Source: Albibacterium profundi
GTDB taxonomy: Bacteria; Bacteroidota; Bacteroidia; Sphingobacteriales; Sphingobacteriaceae
Reading direction: 5' to 3'
DNA: 64,000 nt
Assembly (NCBI RefSeq): GCF_042159835.1
Contig: NZ_JBBVGT010000003.1
Location: forward strand, 248,001-312,000
Part shown: piece by piece, positions 25,509 to 33,639 of the stretch
Layout of the letters: the number at the start of each line of letters is the position of its first letter
How positions within the stretch are numbered: the stretch's first letter is position 1
The notes under the pieces: model-generated
Databases searched by the model: none
What the model saw: only the letters and a program-made list of their open reading frames with translations
Told to the model about the DNA's origin: nothing
Translations under genes and position numbers: made by a program

Positions 25509-26174
25509 ATGAGCAAAAGAACAACAGTTATTAATCAAATTTTAGAGCAAGGGACTTTACCTTTATTTTTTACTCCAAGTGAGAAAGATACCATAGAGAT
25601 CGCACAGACAGTTTATTCAGCAGGCGTGAAGGTCATCGAATATACCAACCGGGGAGAAGAAGCCCTTAGGAATTTCAAAAGCCTAAAGAAAGAGGCACTA
25701 AAAACTATGCCTGATCTGCAACTCGGAATTGGTACCATCAAAACGGCGAGGGAAGCCGATAACTTTATCGACGCCGGTGCTGACTTTATTGTTGCCCCGA
25801 CCATCAACCCCGAAGTAGGCAGAGCAGCCCATAACGCAGACCTGCTTTGGATACCTGGATGTATGACACCTACCGAAATCAGCATTGCGCAGGGGCATGA
25901 TGCCGACATCATTAAGATATTCCCTGCCAATATTCTGGGTGTAGAGTTTTTAAAATCGATCAAAAGCCTGTTTGCCGGACAGAAATTTATGCCTACCGGA
26001 GGGGTAAACCTTAGTGAGGAAAATATTCGTGGTTGGTTTGATGCCGGTATCTGCGCCGTTGGTATGGGCAGTCAGCTGATCAGTAGTGACGTCATCAAAG
26101 AAAAAAAATACGATCTATTAAAAGAACGCACAGAAAAGGTACTGAAACTTATTAAAGCCATTCAGAAAAAATAG
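25509..26174 (+). CDS. eda: KDPG/KHG aldolase
   Basis: A 221-residue class I aldolase that splits 2-keto-3-deoxy-6-phosphogluconate to pyruvate and glyceraldehyde 3-phosphate, the last step of hexuronate breakdown. The Schiff-base lysine is in DIIKIFPANILG, the catalytic glutamate in VKVIEYTNRGEEA, and the phosphate-binding loop in MPTGGVNLSEEN. It ends the cluster, 17 nt after the transporter. The two intervening enzymes (altronate dehydratase, KDG kinase) are not encoded nearby. Confidence 0.93.
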   Translation: MSKRTTVINQILEQGTLPLFFTPSEKDTIEIAQTVYSAGVKVIEYTNRGEEALRNFKSLKKEALKTMPDLQLGIGTIKTAREADNFIDAGADFIVAPTINPEVGRAAHNADLLWIPGCMTPTEISIAQGHDADIIKIFPANILGVEFLKSIKSLFAGQKFMPTGGVNLSEENIRGWFDAGICAVGMGSQLISSDVIKEKKYDLLKERTEKVLKLIKAIQKK

Positions 26175-26215
26175 GAGAATGATAATTTTCTCCGGCATTT
26201 TACGCAGATAATTTT

Positions 26216-26223
26216 TACTTTTG
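26216..26223 (+). promoter_or_regulatory. -7 promoter element of tRNA-Lys
   Basis: TACTTTTG matches TAnnTTTG and lies 15 nt before the first base of the tRNA, so transcription would begin just upstream of it. No matching -33 TTTG is seen. Confidence 0.55.
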
Positions 26224-26237
26224 TCTGCGCTAAGCAT

Positions 26238-26310
26238 GACTCCGTAGCTCAGTTGGTAGAGCAACTGACTCTTAATCAGTGGGTCGAGAGTTCGAGCCTC
26301 TCCGGGGTCA
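26238..26310 (+). tRNA. tRNA-Lys (anticodon CTT)
   Basis: A 73-nt gene folds into a full cloverleaf. The acceptor stem GACTCCG pairs with CGGGGTC (one G-U), the D arm contains AGCTCAGTTGGTAGAGC, and the anticodon stem ACTGA/TCAGT holds loop CTCTTAA with anticodon CTT. The T arm is GAGAG-TTCGAGC-CTCTC, and the discriminator base is A. The 3' CCA is not encoded. A terminator follows 9 nt later. Confidence 0.97.
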
Positions 26311-26318
26311 CATTTATG

Positions 26319-26353
26319 AAAAAGGGTTTTACATAAAAGTAAAACCCTTTTTT
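26319..26353 (+). terminator. Rho-independent terminator of tRNA-Lys
   Basis: A 14-bp perfect stem (26319-26332 with 26339-26352, core GGGTTTTAC) around a 6-nt loop is followed by further T residues. It separates the tRNA from the membrane protein gene at 26381. Confidence 0.88.
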
Positions 26354-26380
26354 ATTTATCTTAGAGAACACCTAAGAGCT

Positions 26381-27502
26381 ATGAAAAGAACATTAGTACG
26401 ATTTAGAAATAGTGCATTTCGAAAATATGTTAAAAAACATGAAAAGCATTTGCCTGTACTGTTTTTCATGGGGGGATTTATATTTGACACCATGACCTTA
26501 GGCAGAATAGATCGAGTATATGATCTTTCTATTCTTTGCTTACACGTAATCTTTCTAACGATAAGTATCTATATCTTTAATTTAGCGGATGATGGAAAGT
26601 GGAAAAATACTTTTATCGAAAGATTTGAAATTTATCTTCCTTTAGCCATACAGTTTTCGTTTGGAGCACTTTCAAGCGCTTATGTCATTTATTTTTCGCG
26701 GAGTGTTTCTCTATCTAAAACCGCTTCATTTTTTATAATTTTAGTCTTTATACTATTCGCGAACGAGTTACTAAAAAAACGAATTTCAAATAAATATTTG
26801 CAATTTAGTGTACTCTATTTTTTAAGCTTTACATTCTTTAGTTTTATAATCCCTGTTTTTATAAGAGAGATGAATCAAGACATCTTTCTGATCTCTGGAT
26901 TTACGAGTTTAGCTTATATCTTCTGCTTATTGATTTTTATCTATCTGACGAGTCCAAGCACTCGCAAAGAGGTTCATTTGGGAAAAATGATCAGTATGAT
27001 CTTGATACTTTATACAACATTGAATTTCTTTTATTTTTTTAAACTAATCCCTCCTGTACCCTTAGCATTAGAAGAGGGTATTGTTGCTCACAAGGTTGAG
27101 GTAAACAACAATAAGTATAAAGTTATATATGAAGCGGATGAATGGTATATCTTCTGGAGAGATCATCGATTGAAATTCACTCATCGTCCGAATGAAAATG
27201 TTTATGTTTTCACCTCCATATTTGCTCCCACAAATCTGGAAAAAGCTATTGCACATCGTTGGAAATGGTTAAATCCTGAGACTGATAAGTGGGAAATTGT
27301 AGAAGATATTGCTTATGAAATTAAAGGCGGCAGAACAGGCGGCTATCGAGGCTATACTTACAAAAACAATGTGAAGAACGGAATCTGGAAAGTAGAAGTC
27401 ATCACTGTTGAGGAGGAACTAGTTTTAGGTATAGTCGATTTTGAAATTGTTTCAGGACCTAATAATATAAAACAAGGGGATTTAAAGGAAAAAATATTTT
27501 AG
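26381..27502 (+). CDS. Membrane protein with C-terminal DUF2914-like domain
   Basis: A 373-residue protein of unknown function. Roughly seven to eight hydrophobic helices fill residues 20-240. A soluble C-terminal domain of about 120 residues follows, with HRWKWLNPETDKWEIVEDI and NGIWKVEVITVEEELVLGI, which resembles DUF2914. I chose the ATG at 26381: the frame extends back to an ATG inside the tRNA gene and across its terminator, which cannot be the true start. The downstream gene converges with only one base between the stops. Function is unknown. Confidence 0.8.
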   Translation: MKRTLVRFRNSAFRKYVKKHEKHLPVLFFMGGFIFDTMTLGRIDRVYDLSILCLHVIFLTISIYIFNLADDGKWKNTFIERFEIYLPLAIQFSFGALSSAYVIYFSRSVSLSKTASFFIILVFILFANELLKKRISNKYLQFSVLYFLSFTFFSFIIPVFIREMNQDIFLISGFTSLAYIFCLLIFIYLTSPSTRKEVHLGKMISMILILYTTLNFFYFFKLIPPVPLALEEGIVAHKVEVNNNKYKVIYEADEWYIFWRDHRLKFTHRPNENVYVFTSIFAPTNLEKAIAHRWKWLNPETDKWEIVEDIAYEIKGGRTGGYRGYTYKNNVKNGIWKVEVITVEEELVLGIVDFEIVSGPNNIKQGDLKEKIF

Positions 27503-27503
27503 T

Positions 27504-28034
27504 TTACTTTCTTCTATAATGTAGCTGTGTCAATCCGGTATCAAACTGTTTGGTGTTTACGAGCTCAAGCATTTGTTCTGGTCTTCCGTCTTTAAAAAGC
27601 TTTATTCCATCACCTAGCAAAACTGGTATAACGGAAATTATATATTCATCTATTAAATCATACTTTACCAGTTCATTTATTACTTCTGCGCCACCATCGC
27701 AATAAATGTTCTTGCCGTTTTCAGATTTTAGCTTATTAATCAATTCGATCAAGTCCCCTGTGTGAAAAGTCGTTCTACCAGCGCTCGGTCTTTGATTTCT
27801 TGTTATGACATAAACATCTCTTTGTCCATTATCATAATGAGAAGCACCAATTTCTTTAAGCACATAATCGTAGGTTTTTCTACCAATAATTAAGGTGTCG
27901 ATTGTATCTATGAACTCAGCATAGCCGTAATCTTCTCCCTCTTTCTCTACAAGTTTTAAAAAGCTGAGATCGTCATTCGGTTTCGCAATGTAACCGTCCA
28001 GAGACATGGCAATGAAAAGTGATAATTTCCGCAT
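27504..28034 (-). CDS. Dihydrofolate reductase family protein (RibD C-terminal-like)
   Basis: A 176-residue protein starting MRKLSLFIAMSLDGYIAKPN, the standard opening of the RibD_C/YwjB-YyaP group. It continues with TLIIGRKTYDYVLK, DVYVITRNQRPS, NIYCDGGAEVINELV and SVIPVLLGDGIKLF, all typical. These proteins bind NADPH in a DHFR fold, but most small members have no proven substrate, so true folate reduction is not implied. It stands alone and converges on the DUF2914-like gene. Confidence 0.9.
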   Translation of the reverse strand: MRKLSLFIAMSLDGYIAKPNDDLSFLKLVEKEGEDYGYAEFIDTIDTLIIGRKTYDYVLKEIGASHYDNGQRDVYVITRNQRPSAGRTTFHTGDLIELINKLKSENGKNIYCDGGAEVINELVKYDLIDEYIISVIPVLLGDGIKLFKDGRPEQMLELVNTKQFDTGLTQLHYRRK

Positions 28035-28241
28035 TTGAATTTAAGTTTACTGTTTTTTTAAAATAGCTTTAAATTATATATCGTGGTTTTTGGTCTTTCA
28101 AGTCTTTTCTTCAACTATATGTAAATTTTGAGCAAAATATGCTTTTTTTTGCCAGAAATAAATCGACAAAATTAATAAATTAGTAAGCAGTTGTAATTTA
28201 GTATCTTGCACTAAGTCAAGAAACAAACTCAAATAATCAAA

Positions 28242-28481
28242 TTGCTTGAAAAGGAACACAAAATCGTTCCCAAAAATTACTATCAAAGCCTATGGATGCT
28301 TTTAGGTATGGCGGCCTTCGGGCTTCCTATTAGAGCAGCTTTTTGTGCAAGCATCGGTAATATGGCATTTTTAAGCATAGGTTTACCTATAGGAATGGTA
28401 ATCGGTCTCGCTATGGGAGCAGGTATGGATAAAAAAGCATTAAAGGAGGGACGGCAATTAGATGTAGAAGTCTGGAACTAA
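28242..28481 (+). CDS. Small membrane protein with glycine-rich helices, TTG start
   Basis: A 79-residue protein with a soluble start (LLEKEHKIVPKNYYQSLWML) and two hydrophobic helices rich in Gly and Met (GNMAFLSIGLPIGMVIGLAM), ending in a charged tail. The composition and the GxxxG-type spacing suggest a glycine-zipper membrane protein. No ATG or GTG lies in frame upstream before the stop at 28212, so TTG at 28242 is the likely start. Function is unknown. It is flanked by minus-strand genes and needs its own promoter. Confidence 0.65.
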   Translation: MLEKEHKIVPKNYYQSLWMLLGMAAFGLPIRAAFCASIGNMAFLSIGLPIGMVIGLAMGAGMDKKALKEGRQLDVEVWN

Positions 28482-28512
28482 ATTTAGATAATCAGTTTGC
28501 AAATCTCATCTA

Positions 28513-29016
28513 TCATTGCTTTATCTCAAAATAGCAAACATCTGCGTTGTGATAATGCGATGGTAAACTTGAAGCGCCCTCCAATCTTTTGATACCTAAG
28601 AACGCAAATCCACAGTTTTGATAATGCTGGATCAGTTTGGTGTTCTCGCCGCAGGTGTCCATACGAATATACTTTTTATCCTTCGCGAATTCCTTCGCCC
28701 AGTCAACAATGATCTTCACAAAATTATTTCCTCTGAAGTCCGGATTCGTTGCTATTCGATGGATGTAGATAGAAGAGATGCCATCGTCATTCGACCAAAT
28801 TTCTGGATCGTTGTATGTAATAGCCCAAACACACGCTACTTCATCATCTATCATTAATTTGAATTGGCGATTTTCCGCGACCTCGTTTTCTATCAACGCT
28901 TTATCAAATTCCGGCCATTGGTTCTCAGGGAACTTTTCCTTTTGAAGGTCCGTCGCCGACTTATAAAGCCTAAATATTTCAGGTATGTCTTGTTTGGTAC
29001 TATTTATTATATTCAT
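28513..29016 (-). CDS. GNAT-family N-acetyltransferase
   Basis: A 167-residue acetyl-CoA-dependent transferase. Beta-4 and the acetyl-CoA loop are visible in IYIHRIATNPDFRGNNFVK (R-x-x-G-type loop RGNN), followed by MDTCGENTKLIQHYQNCGF, the usual region B. The substrate is unknown. It starts 17 nt after the DEAD-box-like gene stop and is the last gene of a likely three-gene operon with that gene and a HAD phosphatase. Confidence 0.88.
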   Translation of the reverse strand: MNIINSTKQDIPEIFRLYKSATDLQKEKFPENQWPEFDKALIENEVAENRQFKLMIDDEVACVWAITYNDPEIWSNDDGISSIYIHRIATNPDFRGNNFVKIIVDWAKEFAKDKKYIRMDTCGENTKLIQHYQNCGFAFLGIKRLEGASSLPSHYHNADVCYFEIKQ

Positions 29017-29033
29017 TAGTCAAATGTAATTCT

Positions 29034-30176
29034 CTACAGGCTATCTCTCCTTTGATCGATGATTAAATCATCAGGTAGGGGCATAACTGGAATTTCTTTT
29101 CCGATGGACTCTTCTATTGTTTTGATTTCCAAAAGCTCATCGTCGCTTGCAAAGGTGATTGCAATCACCTCATCGTCTGAACGCTTTGCAATGTGGTGGA
29201 CAAAAACTTCATCATCTTCTGGTAACTCAAAATGGAATATAAAAGGAATGCCGGTCAGATCAATATCTGTCGTGCTTTCATTTGCGATTATCAGCATTCG
29301 GCATCCAGAGGCTTGTTTAAAAATATTGATATCATCAAAGCCAGCATCATCGTCAGAGCTTGGATGTAGTAGGGCGACTTCCCCTTTTTCTGCATCTATA
29401 TGTTGAATGAGTTGCTGTGCCGTAGATCGTGTATTAACAAATATCACAACTTTATCGAATACATCTTTATCTTGCATCAATAGGTTTAGCAAGTTGATTT
29501 TCGTGAGGAAGTTAGGAACTTGATACAGCAAAAGCTCGTATGTTTCTGTCTTCTCATCAAGTTCTTCCACCTCAATCACCGTAGCAAATGGCATAAAATC
29601 ATCAATCATTCGGTGGAGCTTTTTATTTTCAACCGTACTGAATGCTAAATATTGAACCTTTCCGCAGCTCTGCGCAAGTTCCCTTACAAGGGTCTGCATC
29701 CCTTGTTTAGCTATTTCTTCAGCGTCATCAATGACGAATGTCTGAATGCGATTTAAGTTAAGCCCCAGCTTTAGGTATACAGCACGGGCGCGACTTGGTG
29801 TTGACACGACGATATCCACTCCACGAACCAAACCGTCGATTTCCTCCTCCATGTCGCCGTCCGTTTTAAGCCCCATGATATAAAGCTCTTTATTCTGGCT
29901 GATGGTGAAGAAACGATCGACTATTTCATCAACTTTATCGTCGTTAGCGGCTAGGACCAATACCTTAGGAGCCTCGTCTTTAGTATATTTTAAGCGCATT
30001 AGCACACCAAGAACATAGGTAGTGGTTTTTCCTGCGCCTTCGGGTGCAATACCAAGGATATTATGTCCACCAATGATTCGAGAGAGAGATTTTAGCTGAA
30101 TCTCTTTCGCTGTATAATAGTGCAGCTTATTCATAGCTGCTTGAAGATGTTTATTAAGCTTTAATTTTTCTATCAA
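29034..30176 (-). CDS. DEAD-box helicase-like protein with degenerate motifs
   Basis: A 380-residue two-RecA-domain protein with the layout of DEAD-box RNA helicases. Motif I is APEGAGKTTTY (near residue 45) with an intact GKT. Motif Ib TPSR is kept. Motif II reads DDAE instead of DEAD, motif III FSTV replaces SAT, and the motif VI region HHIAKRSDD lacks the arginines of HRIGRTGR. ATP binding is therefore plausible, while coupled hydrolysis and unwinding are doubtful. It could be an RNA-binding regulator or a helicase with shifted mechanism. It lies between a HAD phosphatase (20 nt upstream) and a GNAT gene (17 nt downstream). Confidence 0.85.
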   Translation of the reverse strand: MIEKLKLNKHLQAAMNKLHYYTAKEIQLKSLSRIIGGHNILGIAPEGAGKTTTYVLGVLMRLKYTKDEAPKVLVLAANDDKVDEIVDRFFTISQNKELYIMGLKTDGDMEEEIDGLVRGVDIVVSTPSRARAVYLKLGLNLNRIQTFVIDDAEEIAKQGMQTLVRELAQSCGKVQYLAFSTVENKKLHRMIDDFMPFATVIEVEELDEKTETYELLLYQVPNFLTKINLLNLLMQDKDVFDKVVIFVNTRSTAQQLIQHIDAEKGEVALLHPSSDDDAGFDDINIFKQASGCRMLIIANESTTDIDLTGIPFIFHFELPEDDEVFVHHIAKRSDDEVIAITFASDDELLEIKTIEESIGKEIPVMPLPDDLIIDQRRDSL

Positions 30177-30196
30177 AATCTTAGTGTTATGATTAA

Positions 30197-30988
30197 TTAA
30201 ATCACCTCATAATGTTTCAATGCATTCCAGATGCCGTCCTCTTCAGTCGTACCGGTTACAAAATCCGCTACCGCCTTGACATTGTCTCCTGCGTTGCCCA
30301 TTGCCACACCAATGCCCGCCGTTTCCAACATCTGTATATCGTTTCCACCATCACCAAAAGCCATAGAGCTTTCTGCGGATAAGCCATAACGGTTGAAGAA
30401 CTGCTCCATCCCAATCTGCTTACTGATTCCTTTGGCGTTCACGTCAATGAATTCCGGACACCAGCGGCTCGGTACGCAGTTTTTAAGTACCTCAGAGAAA
30501 AGATGTGCCTCTTTATGCTCATCAACAAAGAGATTCAATTGTAGTACCTCGCTTTTCAATGCATGAGAGAAATCCTGAGGGGGAGGTGTGTCCAATTTCA
30601 ATAGCTTGAATATCGCCGTCACATCATCTGTGATATCGCTAATAAAGGAGCCCTCGGTCGTCATAACGCCCACCGGAAAGTTATCAAGCGTATTCAGGTG
30701 ATCATGTAGCAGCTGAATCTCGCTAATATCAATCGTATGTCTGAAAAAAGACTCGCCATTTGAGTCAACACAATAACTGCCATTAAAAGTGATAAAACCA
30801 TCAAAGCCATGTTCTGCTAAGAACTTCGCATGTTCGTATGATCTACCCGTAGAAACAATGATTCGTATCCCTTTTGATTTTAATATGGATAAGGCTTCAA
30901 TGGTAGAGTCAGGTACTGACTTGCTCTTCAATCCTAAAAGTGTTCCGTCAATATCAAAGAAAACAGTTTTAACGTTAGATTTTGCCAT
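30197..30988 (-). CDS. HAD-superfamily Cof-type phosphatase
   Basis: A 263-residue haloacid dehalogenase-type hydrolase of the Cof/YidA group. The nucleophile motif is FFDIDGTLLG, the threonine/serine motif VSTGRSYE, and the metal-binding end motif AFGDGGNDIQMLETAGIGVA. A C2 cap domain fills residues about 85-190. Relatives dephosphorylate sugar phosphates, flavins or pyridoxal phosphate; the substrate here is unknown. It is the first gene of the run HAD, DEAD-box-like, GNAT. Confidence 0.93.
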   Translation of the reverse strand: MAKSNVKTVFFDIDGTLLGLKSKSVPDSTIEALSILKSKGIRIIVSTGRSYEHAKFLAEHGFDGFITFNGSYCVDSNGESFFRHTIDISEIQLLHDHLNTLDNFPVGVMTTEGSFISDITDDVTAIFKLLKLDTPPPQDFSHALKSEVLQLNLFVDEHKEAHLFSEVLKNCVPSRWCPEFIDVNAKGISKQIGMEQFFNRYGLSAESSMAFGDGGNDIQMLETAGIGVAMGNAGDNVKAVADFVTGTTEEDGIWNALKHYEVI

Positions 30989-31092
30989 GCTGCAAAGATC
31001 GGCAATATTTTTAGATGATGAGGCTTAATTGCCTAACTTAAGGCAAACCACTGAGTTTTGGTAAATATCGCCGAAGATTTTGGTCTATATTT

Positions 31093-31143
31093 CTCCCAAG
31101 CTCTCCCGTACTCCTCCCGTAGTGCTCCCGTTGCCCTCCCGTT
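31093..31143 (+). repeat. Five-unit CTCCCGT tandem repeat, period 10-11 nt
   Basis: The pentamer CTCCC starts at 31093, 31103, 31114, 31125 and 31136, so the spacing is 10, 11, 11 and 11 nt. Four of the five continue with GT. The helical-turn spacing would place each unit on the same face of the DNA. Confidence 0.8.
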
Positions 31144-31172
31144 AAAACGATCATTTGAACGGGATCACTACG
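31118..31172. repeat. Inverted repeat built from the CTCCCGT array
   Basis: The 15-mer CGTAGTGCTCCCGTT (31118-31132) has an inverted partner at 31158-31172 that matches 14 of 15 positions. The pair can form a hairpin with a 25-nt loop and encloses the last repeat unit. Confidence 0.65.
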
Positions 31173-31295
31173 CATGTATATTGGTCAAAATTCGGTAAAA
31201 AGTATAACAAAGTCCCCCCAAATCACTCCAGTCGGTTGGAAAGGTGGTTGTTTAGCGCGATATTAGGCTGTTGTTGATTAATTTATCTTATAAGT

Positions 31296-32039
31296 ATGGC
31301 AGTTTTAAAAAATGGTAGGCTTGTGGGAAGGGTTGGCAACTTGGTTTATCGCGACGTGAAAGGTAGAACGATTGTCCAATCGCGCCCTCGTCGATCGAAA
31401 CGCGGCTTTCAGTTGACTTCTAGAAATTCGAATTTTTCGGTTGCTTCGATGGCGGCAAGCGCATTGTACCGAGAACTAAAGGATTTTGCACTGAACCTGT
31501 CGACTCGGGAATTATATAATTCGATCGTCAGTCTGTTGATGGGAAACCCCGAGGTTTTGCAGCCCGAAGGGCTTGACAATGATTGGTCTTTGGTGCCGGA
31601 TAGTCACTTGCTTCCGGTTGAAAAGAGACGCAGTTTGCCGGGTCTTCAGAATGGTGCAGTGGGGCTTGACTTTGCTGAGGGCACGTACCGCGTTCAGATT
31701 CCGCCCTTGAAGACGTCGCAAATAGCGGACTCCATCCACCATGTTTGGAAGAATGTACAGGAATATGAGCGGACTTTCGTTCTATTGTATTACGATTTTG
31801 AAACGACGAGTGCGTCTGTCGTAGGTCGGTGGACGTCGCGTCGGACTAAGAAAGGTGCTAAAAGCAAGTCGGTGCTTATCGAGCGCGACCTAATCGATTT
31901 GGATGGTTTTCCAATTTCGAAGGGATTGCTTGTGTTGGCCGTTGGGGTAAGACTTTATGCGGCACCATCTAGTAGTAGCTATTTAAATCGCCCGGATTAT
32001 AACCCATTTGTGGTGACGGGAATATGGAAGAAACATTGA
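31296..32039 (+). CDS. DUF6266 family protein
   Basis: A 247-residue protein with the start MAVLKNGRLVGRVGNLVYRD followed by GRTIVQSRPRRSKRG, which fits my memory of the DUF6266 family of Sphingobacteriaceae and relatives. There is no signal peptide or membrane helix. The rest is mixed alpha/beta with a beta-rich C-terminal half. Function is unknown. Its last 16 nt overlap the start of the DHA2 transporter gene, and a CTCCCGT repeat cluster lies upstream. Codons look richer in G and C than those of neighbours to the left. Confidence 0.8.
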   Translation: MAVLKNGRLVGRVGNLVYRDVKGRTIVQSRPRRSKRGFQLTSRNSNFSVASMAASALYRELKDFALNLSTRELYNSIVSLLMGNPEVLQPEGLDNDWSLVPDSHLLPVEKRRSLPGLQNGAVGLDFAEGTYRVQIPPLKTSQIADSIHHVWKNVQEYERTFVLLYYDFETTSASVVGRWTSRRTKKGAKSKSVLIERDLIDLDGFPISKGLLVLAVGVRLYAAPSSSSYLNRPDYNPFVVTGIWKKH

Positions 32040-33544
32040 CATTAGCAGATAAAACACAAGAAGAACAGAAGCCGGTGAGGCGCGGTTGGATTCTGGCCGC
32101 GCTAATGGTTACCATGATGTTGGCTGCGATGGATAATACCATTGTTTCTACCGCTATTCCGCAGATTGTGGGCGATTTGGGTGGTTTTTCTTTGTTCAGT
32201 TGGGTTTTCTCTATTTATTTGCTGGTGCAGACTATTACCATTCCATTATACGGTAAACTGGCCGATATGTACGGTCGGAAGCCAATCTTGATTTTCGGAA
32301 TATCGACCTTCTTGCTCGGCTCGGCCTTGTGTGCGCTAGCGTGGAATATGTATACCTTAATTTTCTTTCGTGGCGTGCAGGCTTTAGGAGCTGGTGCTAT
32401 TATGGCAACGGTAAGTACGCTGGCGGGCGATTTGTATAGTATACAGGAACGGGCGAAGATTCAGGGTTGGCTCTCTAGCGTTTGGGGTGTGTCTGCTATT
32501 GCCGGGCCAGCGCTTGGTGGGACTTTTGCTGAGTACCTGTCATGGCATTGGATCTTTTTAATCAACTTGCCTCTGGGAGCGCTTTCTATTGTGCTTATTT
32601 ATCTCTTTTTACACGAGCAGAAACCGAAAATTCTGCATAAAATTAAATTCATAGGTCCGGCATGTATGTTAATTACGAGCGCGGTGGTGATGTACGGACT
32701 TTTGCAGGGCGGGCAGGCGTGGCCTTGGTTCTCCTGGAACAGCTTGGCTATATTTTCTCTGTCGGCCGTGTTAATCTATGTGACGGTGCGACTGGAAAGG
32801 CTGAATCCCGAACCGGTGATGCCTCAATGGATTTGGAAGAACAGAATATTGCTGGGGACGAACCTTGCATTAGTGGGGATGGGGATAACGATGATGGCGC
32901 CGAGTATGTACCTGCCGGTTTATGCGCAATCGGTTACGGGAGTGAGCCCGATAGCTGCAGGATTTATCTTGGCGAGTATGAGTCTGACTTGGCCGCTTTT
33001 TTCTGGATTTTCCGGGAGACTTTATCTTTCGATTGGATTTCGGAATACCGCTCTTACCGGGGTGATATTTGTGATTAGTGGCGTATCGCTATTTCTGTTC
33101 TTGCCTTTCCCGGGACCGGTGTGGATGTTGGTTGGCAGCCAATTGCTCATGGGGGCAGGTTTTGGATTGATATCGACTCCTCTGTTGGTAGGTGTGCAGT
33201 CGGTTGTAGCCTGGGGCAGACGTGGGGTAGTGACGGGGGCGAGTATGTTTTCGCGCTACTTCGGACAGACATTGGGCGCTGCTTTATTCGCTGCTGTCTT
33301 TAACTCGGCACTGGTTTTTTCCTTTGCGCAGACTCCCGATGCTATCGAAAAGACACTTCCGGAAACGAATCGGGTTATTGAAGCATTGCAATCTACACAG
33401 ACGCCATCGGCTACACGTTTGGTTCTGCAAGAATCCTTTCACTCGGCGATTCTTTATGTGTATGTGGGCTTGCTGACGGCGGCGATCATCACCTTGATTG
33501 TTCTTCTCCTTACGCCGTCAAAGTTCCAGACGATAGAGGACTAG
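32024..33544 (+). CDS. MFS drug exporter, DHA2 (EmrB/QacA) family
   Basis: A 506-residue, probably 14-helix proton antiporter. Motif A is LYGKLADMYGRKPIL, motif C is GVSAIAGPALGGTFAEYLSW followed by HWIFLINLPLG, and the opening MDNTIVSTAIPQIVGDL is the DHA2 signature. It should export drugs or toxic organic ions. The ATG at 32024 lies inside the end of the DUF6266 gene (16-nt overlap), implying translational coupling. The RclA-like gene follows after 95 nt on the same strand. Confidence 0.93.
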   Translation: MEETLTLADKTQEEQKPVRRGWILAALMVTMMLAAMDNTIVSTAIPQIVGDLGGFSLFSWVFSIYLLVQTITIPLYGKLADMYGRKPILIFGISTFLLGSALCALAWNMYTLIFFRGVQALGAGAIMATVSTLAGDLYSIQERAKIQGWLSSVWGVSAIAGPALGGTFAEYLSWHWIFLINLPLGALSIVLIYLFLHEQKPKILHKIKFIGPACMLITSAVVMYGLLQGGQAWPWFSWNSLAIFSLSAVLIYVTVRLERLNPEPVMPQWIWKNRILLGTNLALVGMGITMMAPSMYLPVYAQSVTGVSPIAAGFILASMSLTWPLFSGFSGRLYLSIGFRNTALTGVIFVISGVSLFLFLPFPGPVWMLVGSQLLMGAGFGLISTPLLVGVQSVVAWGRRGVVTGASMFSRYFGQTLGAALFAAVFNSALVFSFAQTPDAIEKTLPETNRVIEALQSTQTPSATRLVLQESFHSAILYVYVGLLTAAIITLIVLLLTPSKFQTIED

Positions 33545-33639
33545 GCAAGTGCTTCCTCAACTTTTTATACTTTGATTTGTTAGTCTTTGTAGGTAGGCAG
33601 ACGTTTGCCTAACTCAAACTTTAATGGGAGACCTCAAGC

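Larger units (their letters stand above)
30989..31295. other. Intergenic region with repeat cluster, no gene
   Basis: About 300 nt between the HAD gene and the DUF6266 gene. It contains the CTCCCGT repeat array (31093-31143) and an inverted copy (31158-31172). The rest is AT-rich, with a run of C at 31214-31219. No TAnnTTTG promoter was found for either gene. Confidence 0.6.

Noticed and set aside
26174..26193. Stem GGAGAA/TTCTCC after eda as terminator
   Set aside because: Only six base pairs, loop of 8 nt and no U-run; too weak to call.
26279..26380. In-frame extension of the DUF2914-like gene back into the tRNA gene
   Set aside because: It would translate part of tRNA-Lys and its terminator; the ATG at 26381 is a normal start.
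28098..28286. Minus-strand frame of 62 codons upstream of the DHFR-like gene
   Set aside because: AT-rich, hydrophobic by composition, and it overlaps the start of the small membrane protein gene on the other strand; no support.
30989..31295. CTCCC repeat cluster as a CRISPR array
   Set aside because: Units are 10-11 nt with no spacers of regular length and no cas genes nearby.
32662..33078. Second plus-strand frame of 138 codons inside the DHA2 exporter gene
   Set aside because: The exporter frame has clear family motifs over the same DNA; the other frame has no recognisable domain and odd composition.
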